Both the position numbers and the translations under genes were made by a program. Shown here in pieces: positions 1 to 6,516 of a stretch of 20,485 nucleotides of DNA. Positions within the stretch are counted from its first letter, which is position 1. Each line of letters begins with the position of its first letter. The DNA comes from an uncultured Corynebacterium sp. (GTDB lineage Bacteria; Actinomycetota; Actinomycetes; Mycobacteriales; Mycobacteriaceae), in NCBI RefSeq assembly GCF_946222305.1, contig NZ_CAMIHZ010000035.1:1-20485 (forward strand), written 5' to 3'. Under the pieces are notes generated by a model. The model had not been told where the DNA came from. It searched no databases and saw nothing but the letters and a program-made list of their open reading frames with translations.

Positions 1-59
1 CGGTCGTAGCGCTTGTTAAAGCCGGTGGTTTCGGTATCAATGACCGCAAAGACCGACAT
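1..59 (-). CDS. DnaQ-like 3'-5' exonuclease, N-terminal fragment (runs off window)
   Basis: Only the first 19 codons are inside the window, read leftward from an ATG at 59. They encode MSVFAVIDTETTGFNKRYD, which is the ExoI motif (DxE in VIDTETTGF) of the DnaQ / DNA polymerase III epsilon exonuclease superfamily. In this family the Asp and Glu bind the two catalytic metal ions that remove 3' nucleotides. The rest of the gene lies outside, so it cannot be told whether this is the replicative proofreading subunit or one of the stand-alone DEDD exonucleases common in corynebacteria. Two DnaA-box-like 9-mers lie just upstream of its start. Confidence 0.7.
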   Translation of the reverse strand, partial: MSVFAVIDTETTGFNKRYD

Positions 60-102
60 ACCCGCCTAAACGCTATCGAACACTGCAACCAACGTGGATT
101 TC

Positions 103-111
103 TGTGGATAA
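103..111 (-). promoter_or_regulatory. DnaA-box-like 9-mer
   Basis: The + strand reads TGTGGATAA, the exact reverse complement of the classical DnaA box TTATCCACA. It lies about 44 bases upstream of the leftward exonuclease start. A partner 9-mer in opposite orientation lies at 132-140. Binding by DnaA is inferred from the match only. Confidence 0.35.
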
Positions 112-131
112 CCACACTAGCGCCGTGCGGC

Positions 132-140
132 TTGTCCACA
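132..140 (+). promoter_or_regulatory. DnaA-box-like 9-mer, actinobacterial form
   Basis: The sequence is TTGTCCACA, the form preferred by DnaA of Streptomyces and mycobacteria. It faces the 9-mer at 103-111. Two boxes in about 40 bases do not make an origin, but they could let DnaA control the adjacent exonuclease promoter. Confidence 0.35.
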
Positions 141-194
141 GGGTGAGCGTGGTTGGTCTTTCGTAGCGGGCGTGGGTGAGATTGCCTTAGTGCT

Positions 195-433
195 ATGAGC
201 ACTTCACAGGACTACCCAAACACCACCCCGACTCCCGCCACGCTACCACTGGGGAGGGTCAGCGGCGAGCACCGAGTCTGCGGGATATTTCCCAGCAGGA
301 ATTAAATACTGCTACCCAGTACATGATTGATGAGCTTATGAGTCAAGGCATGAGTGAGGCGGAAGCCATAGAGTATTTAGATGATCTGGATAGGAAGGCT
401 ATCCCTGATGATTTCTGGGATAGCACCAACTAA
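195..433 (+). pseudogene. Possible frameshifted small acidic-protein gene
   Basis: An ATG at 195 opens a Thr/Pro-rich frame (MSTSQDYPNTTPTPATLPLG) that stops at 306-308. A second frame, open from 191 but with no ATG until 323, carries a convincing acidic helical tail with a repeated DD pattern (MIDELMSQGMSEAEAIEYLD, then DDLDRKAIPDDFWDSTN) and stops at 433. One frame change around 255-280 would join them into a protein of roughly 79 residues. No family is recognised. If the second frame is used alone from 323 it would encode only 36 residues, and no ribosome-binding site is visible there. Confidence 0.25.
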
Positions 434-868
434 GGACTAAGCCTGTTTTATTGAGCGTTGTTAGAGTTCGGCGTCCTGGTCGTCTTCGTGCTCTGCCTCT
501 AGCTCTGGTGCCGCGTTGGGCTCGCCTTTAGTTATAAGTCTCCGAACGGGACCAGCTTAAGGCGAGCCGATTTACGTGGATGGAAGCGGCGGCGAGCATC
601 TCTCGCCGCACAATAACTCGATGAGAAGCTTAAAGACTTTCATGGTTGTTCTGCTGAGTGAGGGTTGGTCTTGCGATTGCGGTGTTAGCGCAGTGGCTTT
701 CGCAATGAGCGAATGAAAGCTATCTCTGGCGCGAGGCCGAGGGTAGTTTTCAGGGAGGCCAAAATCAAAGCATGTAATAGATGCACTCTATCGTAAACTA
801 TACACGCTAAAACGTAGGCGTTGACCAGCACTGTTTTCTTAATGGAGGATAATTTTAATTATCTACGA

Positions 869-906
869 TTTTTGGTGCTTGACGTGGGGGTAAGCGTTTT
901 TGGTGC
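869..906 (+). repeat. Direct repeat TTTTTGGTGC (two copies)
   Basis: The 10-mer TTTTTGGTGC occurs at 869-878 and again at 897-906, 28 bases apart. A shorter TGGTGC recurs just beyond at about 925. The second copy runs into the 16-bp palindrome at 905-920. The arrangement upstream of a small DNA-binding-protein gene looks like an operator or iteron cluster. That function is inferred. Confidence 0.4.
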
Positions 907-920
907 CGGTTGCAACCGGC
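905..920. promoter_or_regulatory. Perfect 16-bp palindrome, candidate operator
   Basis: GCCGGTTGCAACCGGC is a perfect inverted repeat with no spacer, about 50 bases upstream of the GTG start at 973. Ribbon-helix-helix regulators bind such dyads as paired dimers and often repress their own gene, so this is the likeliest autoregulatory site. No binding evidence exists in the sequence itself. Confidence 0.4.
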
Positions 921-972
921 TAATCTGGTGCTGCCAGCGAGGAAATCGCGATCAGATGGGAGAGGCATACTG

Positions 973-1206
973 GTGGATAAAACTGAGGCTAGTTGTATTC
1001 CTGCCCCGCATTTTGGTCGACGGCGTGCTCGCTGGGTGTCTGAGGATTCGTATGTCCGACTGGAGGTGCGCCTTCCAGCGCCAATGGTTAGAGAGCTGAC
1101 CATTCTGGCTAATGCCAAGGGTGCTTCCATTGCTCGGGTCGTAACGGATGAGCTTGAGCATTTAGTCAGTGACGATGGACGGCATGGTCCTGGGGAGGAA
1201 AATTAG
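973..1206 (+). CDS. Small ribbon-helix-helix-like DNA-binding protein
   Basis: A 77-residue protein. The GTG at 973 is chosen because a purine-rich GGGAGAGG lies 8 bases upstream; a longer frame begins with TTG at 910 inside the palindrome and has no such site. Residues 27-66 show the ribbon-helix-helix (CopG/Arc-like) plan: a short alternating strand YVRLEVRLP, a first helix APMVRELTILANAKG, and a second helix beginning ASIARVVTDELEHLV. The N-terminus is basic (FGRRRARW). Such proteins are commonly antitoxins or plasmid copy-control repressors. No toxin-like partner is seen downstream, where a strong hairpin follows instead. The assignment rests on pattern only. Confidence 0.5.
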   Translation: MDKTEASCIPAPHFGRRRARWVSEDSYVRLEVRLPAPMVRELTILANAKGASIARVVTDELEHLVSDDGRHGPGEEN

Positions 1207-1232
1207 TCAAAGAGTTTTCCATCAATAACGAA

Positions 1233-1265
1233 ACAAAGCGCTGATCCTGCCAGATCGCGCTTTGT
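1233..1265. terminator. Strong hairpin downstream of the small regulator gene
   Basis: ACAAAGCGC (1233-1241) pairs with GCGCTTTGT (1257-1265), and GATC (1243-1246) with GATC (1253-1256). This gives 13 pairs with one bulged T and a 6-base loop. It begins 26 bases after the stop at 1206. There is no following T tract, so it may be a weak terminator, an RNA-stability element, or part of a transposon end. Confidence 0.4.
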
Positions 1266-1416
1266 AGTGGCACAAGCCTGAGGAGCTTAGTGCCAAAAAA
1301 CCATTCAAAACTTTCCAGAGAATCAAATGGAGATGTGTTTATCTTGTCATGCCTAAAATCAATTAGCAATAACGGCAGCTATTTTGCCACTCCGATTGCC
1401 GAGCAGGTGATCGGCC

Positions 1417-2492
1417 ATGGGTAGATTCACGGCTCTTGCAGCAGCACCCGCAGTCATCGAGAAATCAAAGCACCGGGATACTCCAGGTGTCGCGGCCATT
1501 GGTCAAGCGTCTCCGTCGAGGGTGCGCCGGCTTACGCGACGCACGATTCCTGATACAGATCGTTATCTGAGACTGAGGGAGATCGGAATCCAGCGTCCAG
1601 CGGGACCACTGCGGAGTTACGCCATCGACCGTGCCGCCCTTGTCCAAGCGCACACCCGAGCTATCGACGAAGTCACTGATGTCACGGCTGCGCGTGTTGT
1701 AGCGCGATATCTCTACGATGAGGCGATCGTTTTCGGCTCGGTTGACGAGGAGCGAGCGCTGACACGGCCTGCCGTGGATAATGGCTTTTCCGGGATGACG
1801 TCTTTTCTCGCAGTTCACAGCGCATCTATCGGACAATTCTCTATGCTGCAGGCCGAACGCTGTACCCTCACGAATTTCCTGAGCCGCATCGTCAACGAGG
1901 ACCGCGCCGCAAGGCTGTCCCGGCCGCGCGCCTGTCACTGGAGGCCGGGCTGTATGCGATTGCTCCGAGCCTGCGACCGATGCTGCGCGCGCAACTGCTG
2001 ACGATCTTGGATCTCACTACCGGGGCAGGCTTGTCGTCTCAGGAGATCCGTCACCTGCGCGGCAGTGATATTTCTCCTCTTGAGCTGGCAGAACGCACAG
2101 TAGTGCAAATCGCTGTGAGGAAAAGGGGCGTTGTCTCTCGCGTGGTGCCGGTCGTGTGTCCCGTTCGAGGTCATCGTCTTTTGACTCGGGCACGCGAGGT
2201 CGGCAACGGTTTTCTATTCCCTATTGTTGGGGAAAATATGCCTCGAAATGCTATCTGTCATGTCTCGGAAGAGCTCGTTGAGCAGGGATTTCCCGGATTT
2301 AATGCGGCGGCGCTGCGGAATCGTTGGGTGGTAAAACTGGCCTCCGACCCGGGAGTCCCGGCTGCGATGCTGATGAAAATGGCAGGCATTGCTGACCTGC
2401 GGGTTTTGTATGATCTGGAAGCAGACCTGCCCTCCTTTACGCCAGAAGATGAGGCAAAAGCCCTGCTGCACTGCGAGGGGGAGGACTTCTAA
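1417..2492 (+). pseudogene. Tyrosine-recombinase-like transposon protein, frameshifted
   Basis: The first part reads from ATG 1417 (AGGTGA lies 7 bases upstream) and makes sense to about 1780. From about 1782 the sensible frame is one base back: QRIYRTILYAAGRTLYPHEF and then AARLSLEAGLYAIAPSLRPM run on without stops to 2492. Joined, they give a protein of about 357 residues, normal for a tyrosine recombinase. The C-terminal half matches the fold (TTGAGLSSQEIRHLRGSDI, LRNRW, and a terminal MAGIADLRVLYDL). The usual catalytic residues look eroded: the first Arg position reads Ser, the HxxR box reads RNRW, and the LGH box reads MAG. A Tyr remains. It directly precedes a DDE transposase, 11 bases apart. 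A programmed -1 shift is possible, but I see no good slippery heptamer, so mutation is likelier. Confidence 0.6.
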
Positions 2493-2503
2493 GGACCGTT
2501 GCG

Positions 2504-4252
2504 GTGCAGGAGCAGAGGGTGATGATCTCTCCGGACTATGTGGACAGCTGCGCGGCTGTGATTGAAAAATCTGGTGCACACCAGATGATCGAATTCTACT
2601 TTTTCCAGGACCGTGGCGTGGGTGGCCGCAAATCCACCGGACCACAGTATTCGATGCTGAGCGTGCTTACCGTGGGTTTGGCCTTAATCGGGATTCGGCG
2701 TGTGCCCTCGATGGCGGAGATCTGGCGCACCCTATGGACGCTAGAGCCTACCCAACAAGCTCGGCTTGGCTTAGATCTTTCCTGTGGCGAGGGGACCTAC
2801 AGGGCTTTTGCCATGTGGCTAACACGGCGGCTTGAGCCTCTTGACTCACTACCAGATGCCCCTGCGCGCCGTGTGAAAAATGGGGATCATCGTCGAATGA
2901 TGGCTGCGCGCTCTCCGGAGCAAGAAGAAGCCTCTGAGGTGGCATCAGAGAGACTTCATCAGGTCGTAAACGCGCTGGTAGCAGGCTCAATCCATGAGCA
3001 AGCCCCCAAGGGGTATCGCGGCGATATTATCGCCGACGAAAGCATCATCGACCTGGCAGGCCAGTCGATGGGGCTAGGCAGCCGCGATACGAAACGCCGC
3101 GGCGCGGCATACTCGGGTGCCTATTATATCCGCGATCGCGAGGATCATTCCTTGCACTCCGAGCTGGGCACCCGTCGCAGCACCAAAGGCGGTATGGCCG
3201 TCGGCATCACTGCGGTATGTCGCGTCGGACCACCAAAAGCGGTCTACTCGGTCGCGCCGGTGATTACAGGGATCTCGATTGATAAACCGAGTTCGGGCTC
3301 GGTGCAGGGTTTGGCGCGTGCTATTCGTTTTCATCAAGAAAATGGTTTTGACCAGCGCATTAAGCGTGGACGTTTGCCATTGCTGACCGTCGACATGGGT
3401 TATAACGTCAAACAGCATTTTAACGACAACCTGTTGGCCGCAGGCTATGCTCCTGTTGTTCGCTATCCAAAATCTTGGCGGACCGTTTTCGCATCTGACA
3501 CCGCCGCTGGGGAAGACCCTGCAAGTGGACCTTTGCAAATCGCCGGTGAGTTTTATTGTCCTGCTGCGCGTGGCATCGCAGGCGACGGGAAGATTGTCCG
3601 ACGCACAATGGAGCTGCTTGCAGAGGACGACGGTTTTGAGCGCCACGATGCTCGACTCGAAGCCCTTTTCCCGCTAATCATGGGGACCAATTCGCGGCCT
3701 TATCGGGCACGTCAAGGCCGTGGCCGCCCTCGTAAGCAGGAAGAAAATTCAGAGAAGCCGGTGAAAATTGATTTAGTATGCCCTGCCGTACAGGGACGCG
3801 TGCGATGCCCACTCAAACCGGCGTCGATGACGCTCGCATCCGAGGAAGCCCCGGAGATTTCACCCAGCTGGAGCGCAGATCACTATAAGTGCTGCGCAAA
3901 ATCTAGCATTACCCACACGCTTACCCCTGAGCAGTGGAAACGCGCTCAGTGGGGTCTGGTCCCTGGCTCCTGGGAGCATGCAACCTATTATGAATCAGCC
4001 CGCGCTATTACCGAGCAGCGTTTTTCTATCATGAAATCGCCCCACGTTACTGGCATGGAGTCTTTCAAACGAGGTGTGAGGCGTGAGCCGATGCTCTACA
4101 TCACGCTCGCACTGTGGGTGGCCTCGACAAATCTCGCGATCCAAAAGCAATTTGAGCGGAAAACCGCAGTTCAAGACTCAATGACACGACGACTCCGCAT
4201 GGTCCGCGAAGACACCGGCCGCGACCTGGCCAAGGTCCCGCCCCGAACGTAA
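2504..4252 (+). CDS. DDE-type transposase
   Basis: A 582-residue protein starting at GTG 2504; ATG 2522 is an alternative start. It carries a plausible DDE triad: D178 in IIADESIIDLAG, D297 in LLTVDMGY, and E504 in AITEQRFSIMK. The long stretch between the second D and the E is typical of transposases with an inserted domain. That insertion holds a basic GRGRPRK segment near residues 405-411 and paired cysteines (C426, C435, C463, C464) that could form a zinc ribbon. The reading frame is uninterrupted, so the enzyme may be active even though its upstream partner is broken. I do not assign it to a named IS family. Confidence 0.8.
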   Translation: MQEQRVMISPDYVDSCAAVIEKSGAHQMIEFYFFQDRGVGGRKSTGPQYSMLSVLTVGLALIGIRRVPSMAEIWRTLWTLEPTQQARLGLDLSCGEGTYRAFAMWLTRRLEPLDSLPDAPARRVKNGDHRRMMAARSPEQEEASEVASERLHQVVNALVAGSIHEQAPKGYRGDIIADESIIDLAGQSMGLGSRDTKRRGAAYSGAYYIRDREDHSLHSELGTRRSTKGGMAVGITAVCRVGPPKAVYSVAPVITGISIDKPSSGSVQGLARAIRFHQENGFDQRIKRGRLPLLTVDMGYNVKQHFNDNLLAAGYAPVVRYPKSWRTVFASDTAAGEDPASGPLQIAGEFYCPAARGIAGDGKIVRRTMELLAEDDGFERHDARLEALFPLIMGTNSRPYRARQGRGRPRKQEENSEKPVKIDLVCPAVQGRVRCPLKPASMTLASEEAPEISPSWSADHYKCCAKSSITHTLTPEQWKRAQWGLVPGSWEHATYYESARAITEQRFSIMKSPHVTGMESFKRGVRREPMLYITLALWVASTNLAIQKQFERKTAVQDSMTRRLRMVREDTGRDLAKVPPRT

Positions 4253-4298
4253 TTGTGTACCTGAAAGTCTTACGTATAACCGATTCTGTCTGGGGTAT

Positions 4299-4337
4299 TT
4301 TGCGGGTTGAGGATATACGGCTTCAGAGGCCCGCAAA
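4299..4337. repeat. 8-bp inverted repeat after the transposase gene
   Basis: TTTGCGGG (4299-4306) and CCCGCAAA (4330-4337) form a stem with a 23-base loop, starting 47 bases past the transposase stop. It may be a weak terminator or lie in the right end of the element. There is no T tract. Confidence 0.25.
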
Positions 4338-4409
4338 TCGAACTTGATGGAGCCAGAAGTCGGGTTTTAAGTCAAAGACTGCGGGGTACGATAGCGATAA
4401 CGGGACCTG

Positions 4410-5291
4410 GTGAATGGTAGAGGTGAAATGGAACTAAGAGAGCTTGTACCTGTAGGTATTCGTGTCTTTGTGCGTGATATGACAAGCGACATTGAGCTTC
4501 GTGAAATTCGAAGCATGTGGGAATCAGAGGGATTTCCCGCGCCTTCTTCGATAGAGCCAATCGGCGGGGAGAGGGTGTCTTTGTATGAAGCGTATATTCG
4601 TCAAGTCGACTGGACCTCTCATGGAGAGGTCGCACGTGCTCTCAGGGTTTTTCAAGAAACTCTGTTGGAAGTTTGGAATGGATGGTCAGAAGAATACCTG
4701 GCTAACCGTGACAGCGAGTTTGACAAGTTCACGCGAAAAATTGAGGCCTCAGGTCTTGAAGTTTCGGATAAGTGGCTGATTCAATTGCCTCAGAGCCTTG
4801 AGATTTCGCCAGAAGAGCTGCAAGGTTTAACCGATCCGGGTGCTATTTTTGTCCACTTAGAACGTCTGTCTGGGGCCTTACGTGATTCGGATCCAGAATT
4901 GGTTATTGGACAAGCGAAAGAACTTGTTGAAACCACAGCAAAGCTGATCCTCAACGAACGTAAGGTTGAATACGATCCGAAACTCAAAATGGGACCTCTA
5001 CTGAGAAAAGCCCAGCACTCCATTGGATTGTCCGACGGGAATCAACAGCTTGGGCCGGACAAGCTTCAGGCTGTAAGACAGATACTCAATGGTGCCAGCA
5101 AAGTTGCCTTGGGTCTTGCAGAATTGCGCAACAGCTATGGGACAGGGCACGGACCGGGGAGTTTAAGGTCGGGTTTAGAGCAGCGCCATGCGGAGCTGGC
5201 AGTGAATGCCGCTCGTCTTTGGTGTCACATGATGCTTACAACTTACTCCTCTGAGACCGCTCCTTGGCGTTTTGAGGAGCCTAACGAGTGA
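4410..5291 (+). CDS. Abortive-infection protein with C-terminal Abi_C (HEPN-like) domain
   Basis: A 293-residue protein. GTG 4410 is the outer start; ATG 4428 is equally possible, with AGAGGTGA crowded just before it. Residues from about 145 to 280 match the Abi_C domain found in abortive-infection and related proteins: a helix LVIGQAKELVETTAKLILN, then LAELRNSYGTGHGPG, then a closing helix RHAELAVNAARLWCHMML. R240 and H247 in RNSYGTGH form the R-x(4-6)-H motif of HEPN ribonucleases. By family, such domains cut host or phage RNA on infection. The N-terminal 140 residues are not recognised and may sense the trigger. The gene stands alone between the transposon unit and a terminator, and its codon use looks AT-richer than the metabolic genes downstream. 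This suggests horizontal transfer. Confidence 0.65.
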   Translation: MNGRGEMELRELVPVGIRVFVRDMTSDIELREIRSMWESEGFPAPSSIEPIGGERVSLYEAYIRQVDWTSHGEVARALRVFQETLLEVWNGWSEEYLANRDSEFDKFTRKIEASGLEVSDKWLIQLPQSLEISPEELQGLTDPGAIFVHLERLSGALRDSDPELVIGQAKELVETTAKLILNERKVEYDPKLKMGPLLRKAQHSIGLSDGNQQLGPDKLQAVRQILNGASKVALGLAELRNSYGTGHGPGSLRSGLEQRHAELAVNAARLWCHMMLTTYSSETAPWRFEEPNE

Positions 5292-5359
5292 AACTGATTT
5301 CCTAGTTGTGGAACGTCGACTAGAAAAAGCTCTGGACAATTCAATAAGACAAATGTTCT

Positions 5360-5392
5360 AAAGCTCGTCTAGCCAAGCTGGGCGAGCTTTTC
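5360..5392 (+). terminator. Rho-independent terminator of the Abi gene
   Basis: AAAGCTCG (5360-5367) pairs with CGAGCTTT (5383-5390), followed by T and CCC. It lies about 70 bases downstream of the stop at 5291. Confidence 0.55.
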
Positions 5393-5751
5393 CCATGTCC
5401 ACAGTATGTGCTAGACCGAGGAAAGCAATCGTCAGGCGGCGAATTTACGGCCTGATTCGCGGCCATTTGACGAGCCCTAGTCGGGGAATTAATTCTCGGG
5501 AGATTTCATATCCGCAGCTCGGGAGACACTTTTTGAAAAGCCGTGCTGAGCTGCCATCGTGAATATCACACCAAAACGAAAATCCCCGGGGCATCGAAGA
5601 GATTCGGTGCCCCGGGGGTTTCGCTTGTTTGCCCTCCCGGTGCGGACCAGCCGAGGCGAGCAAGAGGAGCGAATGGCCTAAGAGTTGGTAACAAGCACGG
5701 AAAGCTCCGCGCCAGTTCCAGAACCTGTGGGGCAGCTCTGGCACGGTATTA
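5392..5751. other. Intergenic stretch between converging genes
   Basis: About 360 bases with no gene I can support. It contains the strong bidirectional terminator at 5584-5617. Short frames on either strand run through that hairpin and have no recognisable protein features. The stretch probably marks the border between the accessory left part and the metabolic block. Confidence 0.5.
5584..5617. terminator. Bidirectional terminator with GAGA tetraloop
   Basis: CCCCGGGGCATCGAA (5584-5598) pairs along its whole length with TTCGGTGCCCCGGGG (5603-5617), with one T-G wobble, closed by the GNRA-type loop GAGA. On the + strand TTTCG follows. On the minus strand the sequence continues ATTTTCGTTTTGG, so it most likely ends the leftward DJ-1/PfpI gene whose stop is at 5752. 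Confidence 0.75.
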
Positions 5752-6462
5752 CTAGCCCTGCTTCACTGCCTCCACCAGCGCCTTCGCCAGCTTTTCTGAG
5801 GATTGCGGATTCTGGCCGCTAAAAAGGTTGCCATCGCGCACCAGCTTTGTGCGGAACGGGAGGGTGGCCTTCTCGTACTTCAGGCCCGCTTCCTTCAGAC
5901 GATCTTCCAGCAGCCATGGCGCCTTGGATTTATCCGTGACCATGCCCTCTTCGGTGTTGGATAGGGCGGTAATCTGCTTTCCTGCGAAGGGGGTCTGGCC
6001 GGTGGCGTCATCAATAGTGGCCAAAAGAGCAGCCGGTGAGTGGCACAGCATACCTAACAGCTTGCCGGAGGCCAGGCGCTCGGTGAGGATCCCACCAGAG
6101 ATCTTGTCGTACGCCAGATCCTCCATGGGGCCGTGACCGCCGGGGTAGAAGATGATGTCGTAGGAGGCAGCATCGACCTTATGCAGGTCCTCCGGGTTAT
6201 TCAGCACGTGGGACATCTGCTCCACCTTGTCTTCCATCTTCTTCGCAGTGGTTGGCAGCATGCCGCCCTTCACGCTGATGCTGATGGGATCGACCGTTGG
6301 GGCGACTGCGCCGGGTGTCGCGATGGTGACCTCGAACCCCGCATCGCGGAAAATGTCATAAGGCACCACCAGCTCCTCGGCCCAGAATCCGGTGGGGTGG
6401 TGGGTGCCATCGTTGAGGGTCCAGTGATCGGCGGCGCTAACAGCCATCAAGACGGTGGTCAT
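5752..6462 (-). CDS. DJ-1/PfpI superfamily protein (Hsp31-like class)
   Basis: A 236-residue protein with AGGAG 10 bases before the ATG. The DJ-1/PfpI fold is shown by FYPGGHGPMEDL (residues 105-116) and the nucleophile elbow GMLCHSPAAL, with C140 followed by H141. FWAEE near residues 26-30 supplies the acidic residue typical of the Hsp31-like subgroup. Known members are glyoxalase III / holding chaperones that detoxify methylglyoxal or protect proteins, and others remain uncharacterised. It is cytoplasmic, with no signal peptide. Only 54 bases separate its start from the divergent SbnA-like gene, so the two may share a control region. No link to that pathway is otherwise evident. Confidence 0.85.
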   Translation of the reverse strand: MTTVLMAVSAADHWTLNDGTHHPTGFWAEELVVPYDIFRDAGFEVTIATPGAVAPTVDPISISVKGGMLPTTAKKMEDKVEQMSHVLNNPEDLHKVDAASYDIIFYPGGHGPMEDLAYDKISGGILTERLASGKLLGMLCHSPAALLATIDDATGQTPFAGKQITALSNTEEGMVTDKSKAPWLLEDRLKEAGLKYEKATLPFRTKLVRDGNLFSGQNPQSSEKLAKALVEAVKQG

Positions 6463-6516
6463 TGTGTTGTGACTCCTAAAATCTCATATTGCATTTTCTC
6501 TATAGACTGGGAAATT

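Larger units (their letters stand above)
434..972. other. Gene-poor stretch with remnants and hairpins
   Basis: No convincing complete gene is seen here. On the minus strand a frame open from about 562 down to a stop at 461-463 encodes an acidic tail (KGEPNAAPELEAEHEDDQD, then AEL) with no start codon, so it may be the stranded end of a lost gene. A 9-bp inverted repeat (GCTCGCCTT at 520-528, AAGGCGAGC at 558-566) flanks part of it. A GC-rich hairpin, GCGGCGAG/CTCGCCGC with a 5-base loop, sits at 589-609. Neither is followed by a T tract. The last 100 bases hold the operator-like repeats described separately. Confidence 0.4.
1417..4252 (+). mobile_element. Transposon-like two-gene unit (recombinase-like gene plus DDE transposase)
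   Basis: The extent given is only the coding part. A recombinase-like gene and a transposase lie head-to-tail 11 bases apart in one apparent operon. I looked for terminal inverted repeats or target duplications in 1207-1416 and 4253-4409 and found none convincing, so the true ends are unknown. The regulator gene at 973 and the defence gene at 4410 could be cargo or simply neighbours. Confidence 0.5.

Noticed and set aside
589..609. GC-rich hairpin considered as a terminator
   Set aside because: No T tract on either strand and no gene ending nearby; recorded only within the gene-poor stretch.
1207..4409. Search for terminal inverted repeats and target duplications of the transposon unit
   Set aside because: Only weak partial similarities were found by eye, so no element boundaries are claimed.
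5445..5744. Open frame of 99 codons on the minus strand (and an overlapping + frame at 5543-5755)
   Set aside because: Both run straight through the strong terminator hairpin at 5584-5617 and show no protein-like features.
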